From Acidobacteriota bacterium (GTDB lineage Bacteria > Acidobacteriota > Terriglobia > Versatilivoradales > Versatilivoraceae): a stretch of DNA of 47,856 nucleotides. How positions within the stretch are numbered: the first letter of the stretch is position 1; each line of letters opens with the position of its first letter. Shown piece after piece: positions 43,720-47,856 of the stretch. The stretch is taken from contig JAJECY010000280.1 in NCBI GenBank assembly GCA_022821775.1, positions 1-47,856 on the forward strand, given 5' to 3'. The position numbers and the translations under genes were made by a program. The notes under the pieces are model-generated. The model was not told where the DNA came from. It saw only the letters and a program-made list of their open reading frames with translations, and did no database searches.

Positions 43720-43912
43720 CCTGAAACAAGCCCGTTTGGCGCTGCATGCGACGGGGTGAAAAGAGTGATCCACGAAGGCACACCAAGGACCACGAAGACA
43801 CACGAAGCAAGACGCCGAGGAGAACCGGAACCCTTCCGTGCTCCCGATAGGCCATGAAAGTCTCCTGTTTCTCTCTCGTATGATCCGCCCCGTCGTGCAG
43901 TACGGGGCGGCG
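43720..43912 (+). repeat. Repeat family A, copy 3 (full unit, diverged)
   Basis: Starts at CCTGAAACAAG, passes through a GCATGCGACGGGGT segment shared with copy 1, GAGTGATCCACGAAGG, CACGAAG words and the body with CCTTCCGTGCTCCCGATAGG and TCTCTCGTATGATCCGCCC. It shows more changes than copies 1 and 2. Confidence 0.85.
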
Positions 43913-43932
43913 CATACCGGAAAGATCCGAAC

Positions 43933-44295
43933 TCAGGACAGCCAGGAGCGCCGGCGCTCCACCTCGACCCCCACGAAACCCAGCTTTTCGGTGAAAGGCC
44001 TCGTCTTGCCGATTCGAACCCTGACCTTCCTGACCGGGAAGCCATTCAGCACCTCTCTGCAGATCAGCAGGGCCGCTTCCTCCAGCAGGGTAAAGGTTCG
44101 ACTTTCGCACAACTTCTCGACCCGGCTATAGACCGCGCTATAGTCCACCGTCTTGTCCAACCGTCCCTTCCGGGCTTTCTCCAGGGACCGCCACAGGGTC
44201 AGGTCGGCCCGGCAGGGTTGGGCCTGACCGCGTTCCTGCCGGGTGGTTCCCACTTTCACCTGCAGCCGAATGTCCCTCAGCAGAATCTTGTCCAT
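43933..44295 (-). CDS. folB: Dihydroneopterin aldolase
   Basis: FolB converts dihydroneopterin in folate synthesis. The 120-residue product begins MDKILLRDIRLQVKVGTTRQ and has ERGQAQPCRADLTL, VDYSAVYSRVEKLCESR and FTLLEEAALLICREVL, all usual in FolB. The start at 44295 gives the standard length. It lies upstream of the nucleotidyltransferase on the same strand, with a family A repeat between them. Confidence 0.94.
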   Translation of the reverse strand: MDKILLRDIRLQVKVGTTRQERGQAQPCRADLTLWRSLEKARKGRLDKTVDYSAVYSRVEKLCESRTFTLLEEAALLICREVLNGFPVRKVRVRIGKTRPFTEKLGFVGVEVERRRSWLS

Positions 44296-44775
44296 GGCCA
44301 AACGCGCCCCGCGGTCTCGCATTTGCCCGATGATAGCATGGGGGACGAACGGGATGGTTCGCCGCCAGGCAACTTCTCCCCGTAGCGCACCTTGACGGGC
44401 TTCAGAGACCGGAGGGGTTGCCCCCGTTTCGTCTCGACCGCGGGCCAAGTCGTGGCCGGCGAATCATCGAAGGAAAACCGACTGATCATTGGTATGAAAT
44501 TGAACCACGAATGAACACGAATAGACACGAATACTGATGAACCCCTTGAACCCCAAGCGCCACCCAAGAGGCTCCTGCCGTTTTGAAGCTCTGGTATTAC
44601 TTGGTGCTCTTCGTAGAAAACCTCGTCGACTTCTCCCCCCAGATCAACAACTCATCAATCCGTTTATTGGTGTTCATTCGTGTCCATTCGTGGTTCCCCT
44701 TCGTGGATTCCTTTTTGTTTTTCGTGGATAGCCCTCGGCGTTTCAGGCAGGTTTCCCGACACTTTCTAGGGCATA
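44296..44775. other. Gap between folB and uvrC with inverted CACGAAT arrays
   Basis: No gene is visible. GAACCACGAATGAACACGAA begins the left array (44502 to 44533), three 10-base words; the right array (44665 to 44696) is inverted and ends TTCGTGGTTC. The spacer is about 130 bases. Beyond it are further TTCGTGGAT words up to about 44729. The two arrays differ at a few positions. Confidence 0.7.
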
Positions 44776-46629
44776 ATGGACCGGGAATTCCCCATGCAAA
44801 CCCTGGAAGAAAAGACCGCCGACCTTCCTGTCGAACCGGGGGTGTACCTCTACCAGGACGGGCGGGGCGACATCATCTACGTGGGCAAGGCCAAGTCGCT
44901 GCGCCACCGGGTCAGAAGCTACTTCCAGGACTCCCGCCCCTCCGACATCAAGCTGGACCAGCTTCGCTCGGAGATCGCCGATCTGGAGTGCATTGTGGTC
45001 GACAACGAGATGGAGGCGCTGGCCCTCGAGAACAACCTGATCAAGCAGCACAAGCCCAAGTACAACATTCTCCTCAGGGACGACAAGACCTACCCCTGCA
45101 TCAAGCTGACCGTCAACGAACCCTTTCCGCGCATCATGGTCACCCGCCGGGTCAAGAACGACGGGGCCCTCTATTTCGGTCCCTTCTTTCCCGCCAGCCT
45201 GGCCTCGCGGATCTTCAAGCTGATGAGTCGTCATTTCCAGATCCGTACCTGCTCCATCGAAATCGACGGACACCGGCCCAGAGTATGCCTCGACTACCAC
45301 ATCAAGCGCTGCATGGGGCCTTGCGTGGCCTCGGTTTGCGGCCGGGAGGAGTATGCCGGCAGGGTCCAGGACCTCAGGTGGTTCATGGAGGGGAAGCGGC
45401 GCGAACTCATCAAGAGTCTGCGCGGCAAGATGTTGAAGGCCGCCGACGAGGAGCGGTTCGAGCTGGCGGCCCACCTGCGGGACATGATCAGGACCATCGA
45501 CCAGCTCTCCGAGCCGCAACGCATGTCCTCCAGCCGAACCGCCGACGTGGACGTCTTCGCGCTCCATCGGGAGGACAACAAGGCGGCCGTGCAGCTATTC
45601 CATTTGCGAAGCGGCCGCGTGGTGGACCGGCACCAGTACTTTTGGGAAGACCTGGCCGGCGGCGCCGGCAATCGAGATATTCTTGCCTCTCTGCTCAAGC
45701 AGTACTACTTCGATTCCAGCTTTACCCCCGACGAGGTCCTGGTTTCCTGCGGATTCGAGGATCAATCCATCCTGGCTTCCTATCTTTCGAGCCGGAAGGG
45801 AAGAAAGGTGGTTGTGAAGGAACCTCGCCGCGGTCCCAAGAAGCAGCTCGTCGGCTTGGCCCAAAAGAACGCCCGCCTGACCTTCGAGCAACGCTTCCGC
45901 ACCCTGAATCCCGGCAGCCGGATGATCGGCGAGGCTCTGGCCGACCTGATGGACCTGCAGAACCCTCCCAAGCGGATCGAGTCCTTCGATGTCTCCAACA
46001 TTCAAGGGTCGGATTGCGTGGCCTGCATGGTGGTCTGGGAGGAGGGCCGAATGAAGAAGGCCGACTACCGGAAATTCATCATCAAGACCGTCACAGGTCC
46101 GGACGACTTCAAGAGCATGGTTGAAGTCATCTCTCGCCGCTACCGCCGGCTCCTGCAGGAACACCGCACCCTGCCCGACCTGGTCCTGGTGGACGGTGGA
46201 GTGGGACAGCTCCACGCCGCCGCTGCCGCGCTCGACGCCCTGGACCTGACCACCCAGCCTCTGGCCAGCATCGCCAAGAAGGAAGAGCTCATCTACGTCA
46301 GAGGCAGCGAGGAGGAGCCCATCCGCTTGCACAGGCATTCTCCCGTCCTGCGACTGATCCAGCGCATCCGGGACGAAACCCACCGCTTCGCAGTGACTTT
46401 TCATCGCCGGCGCCGCTCCGGCCGAACCCTGACTTCAGCGCTCACCCGGATTCCGGGGGTCGGCGACAAGACGGCCAAGCGGCTGCTGCAACGTTTGGGG
46501 AGCGTCCCGCAAATCGCCGCCGCGCCGCTGGATCGCCTGATCGCCGAAACTTCTCCCCGTGTCGCCCGGAACGTCTACGATCATTTTCACAAACCCGCGG
46601 CCAGCGGCCGCTGGTCTCAGGAAGGGTGA
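44776..46629 (+). CDS. uvrC: UvrABC excinuclease subunit C
   Basis: UvrC makes both cuts around UvrB-bound DNA damage. The 617-residue protein has the GIY-YIG domain (LPVEPGVYLYQDGRGDIIYV then GKAKSLRHRV), the UVR linker (LKAADEERFELAAHLRDMI), the RNase H-like domain (ESFDVSNIQGSDCVACMVVW and LVLVDGGVGQLHAA) and C-terminal helix-hairpin-helix motifs (LTRIPGVGDKTAKRLL). Length is near the usual 610. The start may be 44776 or the ATG at 44794. It ends one base before the convergent coiled-coil gene. Confidence 0.97.
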   Translation: MDREFPMQTLEEKTADLPVEPGVYLYQDGRGDIIYVGKAKSLRHRVRSYFQDSRPSDIKLDQLRSEIADLECIVVDNEMEALALENNLIKQHKPKYNILLRDDKTYPCIKLTVNEPFPRIMVTRRVKNDGALYFGPFFPASLASRIFKLMSRHFQIRTCSIEIDGHRPRVCLDYHIKRCMGPCVASVCGREEYAGRVQDLRWFMEGKRRELIKSLRGKMLKAADEERFELAAHLRDMIRTIDQLSEPQRMSSSRTADVDVFALHREDNKAAVQLFHLRSGRVVDRHQYFWEDLAGGAGNRDILASLLKQYYFDSSFTPDEVLVSCGFEDQSILASYLSSRKGRKVVVKEPRRGPKKQLVGLAQKNARLTFEQRFRTLNPGSRMIGEALADLMDLQNPPKRIESFDVSNIQGSDCVACMVVWEEGRMKKADYRKFIIKTVTGPDDFKSMVEVISRRYRRLLQEHRTLPDLVLVDGGVGQLHAAAAALDALDLTTQPLASIAKKEELIYVRGSEEEPIRLHRHSPVLRLIQRIRDETHRFAVTFHRRRRSGRTLTSALTRIPGVGDKTAKRLLQRLGSVPQIAAAPLDRLIAETSPRVARNVYDHFHKPAASGRWSQEG

Positions 46630-46630
46630 T

Positions 46631-47575
46631 TCAGTTGGAGTCGGCGGACACGGTCCGGGGTCGGCGCCGGAGAGTCTCGGCGGCCTTGGCCTGCTGGGCC
46701 AGGGCGACGCCTTCCCGGAGGAGTTCATGGATTCTCTGCAGGGTGCGGGCGATGTCCGTCTGGCGGGAGAAGCTGGCTTCGGGCTCGCCGGAAATGAGGT
46801 TGGCCAGTTTTTCGATTTCCTGCTCCAGGGACCAATCGTGGGCTTCCCGCGAAACCAGGCCCTCTCTGAGTAGACCGGTTCGCCGCTGCTGGTCGGAAAG
46901 AGAAGCCTTGAGCTTCCGGATCTCTTCCTGGAGATTCTTCGATTCGTTCTCTTTATCGGCGGTCAGCCGCGAGAGAGCTCCCCTCAGTTCCTCTTGCCCT
47001 TGCCGGGCCAGAGCCAGCCTGGACTCGGCCGATAGGAGTTCCCGTTTCAACTGGAGAGAGTCCTGCACAGCCGCCTCCTTTTGCCGTTGAAGGGCCTCCA
47101 GCAGCCGCTTCAACTCAGCCAGGCTTTCCTGGAATCCGGCAGCCGCCTGCTGTTGGCCCTGAAGCGCCACTTGCAGCGACTTGGCCTGTGCCGCCAACTC
47201 GGTCTGACGACGGCCGGCGATCCGCTGGTAAATCTGTCTTTGCTCGGTCAACTGCCGGACCTGAGCCTTAAGATCCTGCAGCGACCGGGTTGTCGCCTCG
47301 AGTCGGATCGATCGATCCCTGACCTCCCCCAGTGCTCCCTCCAATTCCGGCTGCAACTCGCGAATCAGGCCGTCCTGCCGCCAAGAGGAATAGGCCAGAG
47401 AAAGCAGCACCAACGCCACCAGCAGGACGGTCAAGGCGGCGAACCGGCTGCGCACTCCCAACCCCAACAGCCAGAATTCCGGCCTGTCTCTCCCCAGCCG
47501 CACCAATCCACCCAGGGCCAGACAGGACACCCCTAGCCCCAGCAGCACCAGGACGATCGGCACGACGATTTCCAT
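46631..47575 (-). CDS. Membrane-anchored coiled-coil protein, function unknown
   Basis: The 314-residue protein has two N-terminal membrane segments (IVVPIVLVLLGLGVSCLALG and FAALTVLLVALVLLSLAYS) and then a long coiled coil (about residues 65 to 250) rich in Leu, Gln, Glu and Arg. The end (DIARTLQRIHELLREGV) is helical. No enzyme motif is seen. It converges with uvrC across a one-base gap. I do not recognise the family. Confidence 0.75.
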   Translation of the reverse strand: MEIVVPIVLVLLGLGVSCLALGGLVRLGRDRPEFWLLGLGVRSRFAALTVLLVALVLLSLAYSSWRQDGLIRELQPELEGALGEVRDRSIRLEATTRSLQDLKAQVRQLTEQRQIYQRIAGRRQTELAAQAKSLQVALQGQQQAAAGFQESLAELKRLLEALQRQKEAAVQDSLQLKRELLSAESRLALARQGQEELRGALSRLTADKENESKNLQEEIRKLKASLSDQQRRTGLLREGLVSREAHDWSLEQEIEKLANLISGEPEASFSRQTDIARTLQRIHELLREGVALAQQAKAAETLRRRPRTVSADSN

Positions 47576-47709
47576 ACAGGCTCCCGGTTGGAATTGGCCA
47601 AACCTGGCTCAGTCTGACACCCCTTTCCCCAATAGCACGGGCCAAACTACAGGAAACAAGCCCGATCTTGCAAGTAAAAGGCAACCCGGCTCCAAGCACA
47701 GGGTGCGCT

Positions 47710-47738
47710 TTGGACGGCTCCGGAACCTGTGCTATGAT
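47710..47738 (+). promoter_or_regulatory. Putative promoter for a gene beyond the window
   Basis: TTGGAC (47710 to 47715), 17 bases, TATGAT (47733 to 47738), pointing right. No gene start follows before the window ends. Confidence 0.4.
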
Positions 47739-47823
47739 TAGGTCTTTATTGTAGAGCCTTTGGCTAAAGTCCTCAGGTAGGGGGATTTTTGGGTTGTAAG
47801 GGATAAGAGGACAGGTGCGAGGA

Positions 47824-47856
47824 GGGACAAGACCACACTCTGTTGTATCATGAAGG
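47824..47856 (+). repeat. Repeat family C, copy 3, at the window end
   Basis: GGGACAAGACCACACTCTG then TTGTATCATGAAGG, a diverged match to the copy at 4306 to 4340. It may continue past the edge. Confidence 0.55.

Overview
The window is a GC-rich bacterial chromosome segment of housekeeping and respiratory genes. Gene content fits Acidobacteriota or a close relative: a GlnE/PII/GlnD nitrogen cluster, a dispersed cytochrome c maturation (Ccm) operon with a cysteine-type CcmE, ThyX, GatCA, a ribosome-rescue NFACT protein and an UshA-like multihaem protein. This assignment rests on recalled protein families, with no database search. No rRNA, tRNA, CRISPR array or transposase was seen.

Layout, left to right. 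A truncated radC leaves the left edge, followed by the minus-strand operon pyrR-pyrB-pyrC. A 1.1 kb repeat-rich gap separates this from glnE (+), which converges on glnB and glnD (-). An MFS transporter and a small Rieske ferredoxin come next. The Ccm operon (ccmE, ccmF, a ccmH-like gene, a short ccmI-like gene, a His-rich exported protein, ccmA, ccmB, ccmC, ccmD) ends with a chlorite-dismutase/HemQ-family gene. It meets a minus-strand operon dciA-gatC-gatA-lipid kinase.

The most unusual gene follows: an exported tetrahaem UshA-like protein with an in-frame TGA where a conserved Cys is expected, and a SECIS-like hairpin 18 nt downstream. It is probably a selenoprotein. To its right lie maf and NFACT, a RelE/ParE-HTH toxin-antitoxin pair, thyX with a coiled-coil gene, gltD-gltB, a small Cys-rich membrane protein under a near-leaderless promoter, ftsY, the riboflavin genes ribD-ribE-ribBA, a sugar nucleotidyltransferase, folB, uvrC and a coiled-coil membrane protein.

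Functional links: GlnD, PII and GlnE form the classic nitrogen-sensing cascade, and GltBD is the matching ammonium-assimilation enzyme. The Ccm operon would mature the four CXXCH haems of the putative selenoprotein. The intergenic spaces carry several dispersed repeat families built of 9-10 bp words, often in inverted pairs around a spacer and often ending next to start codons.
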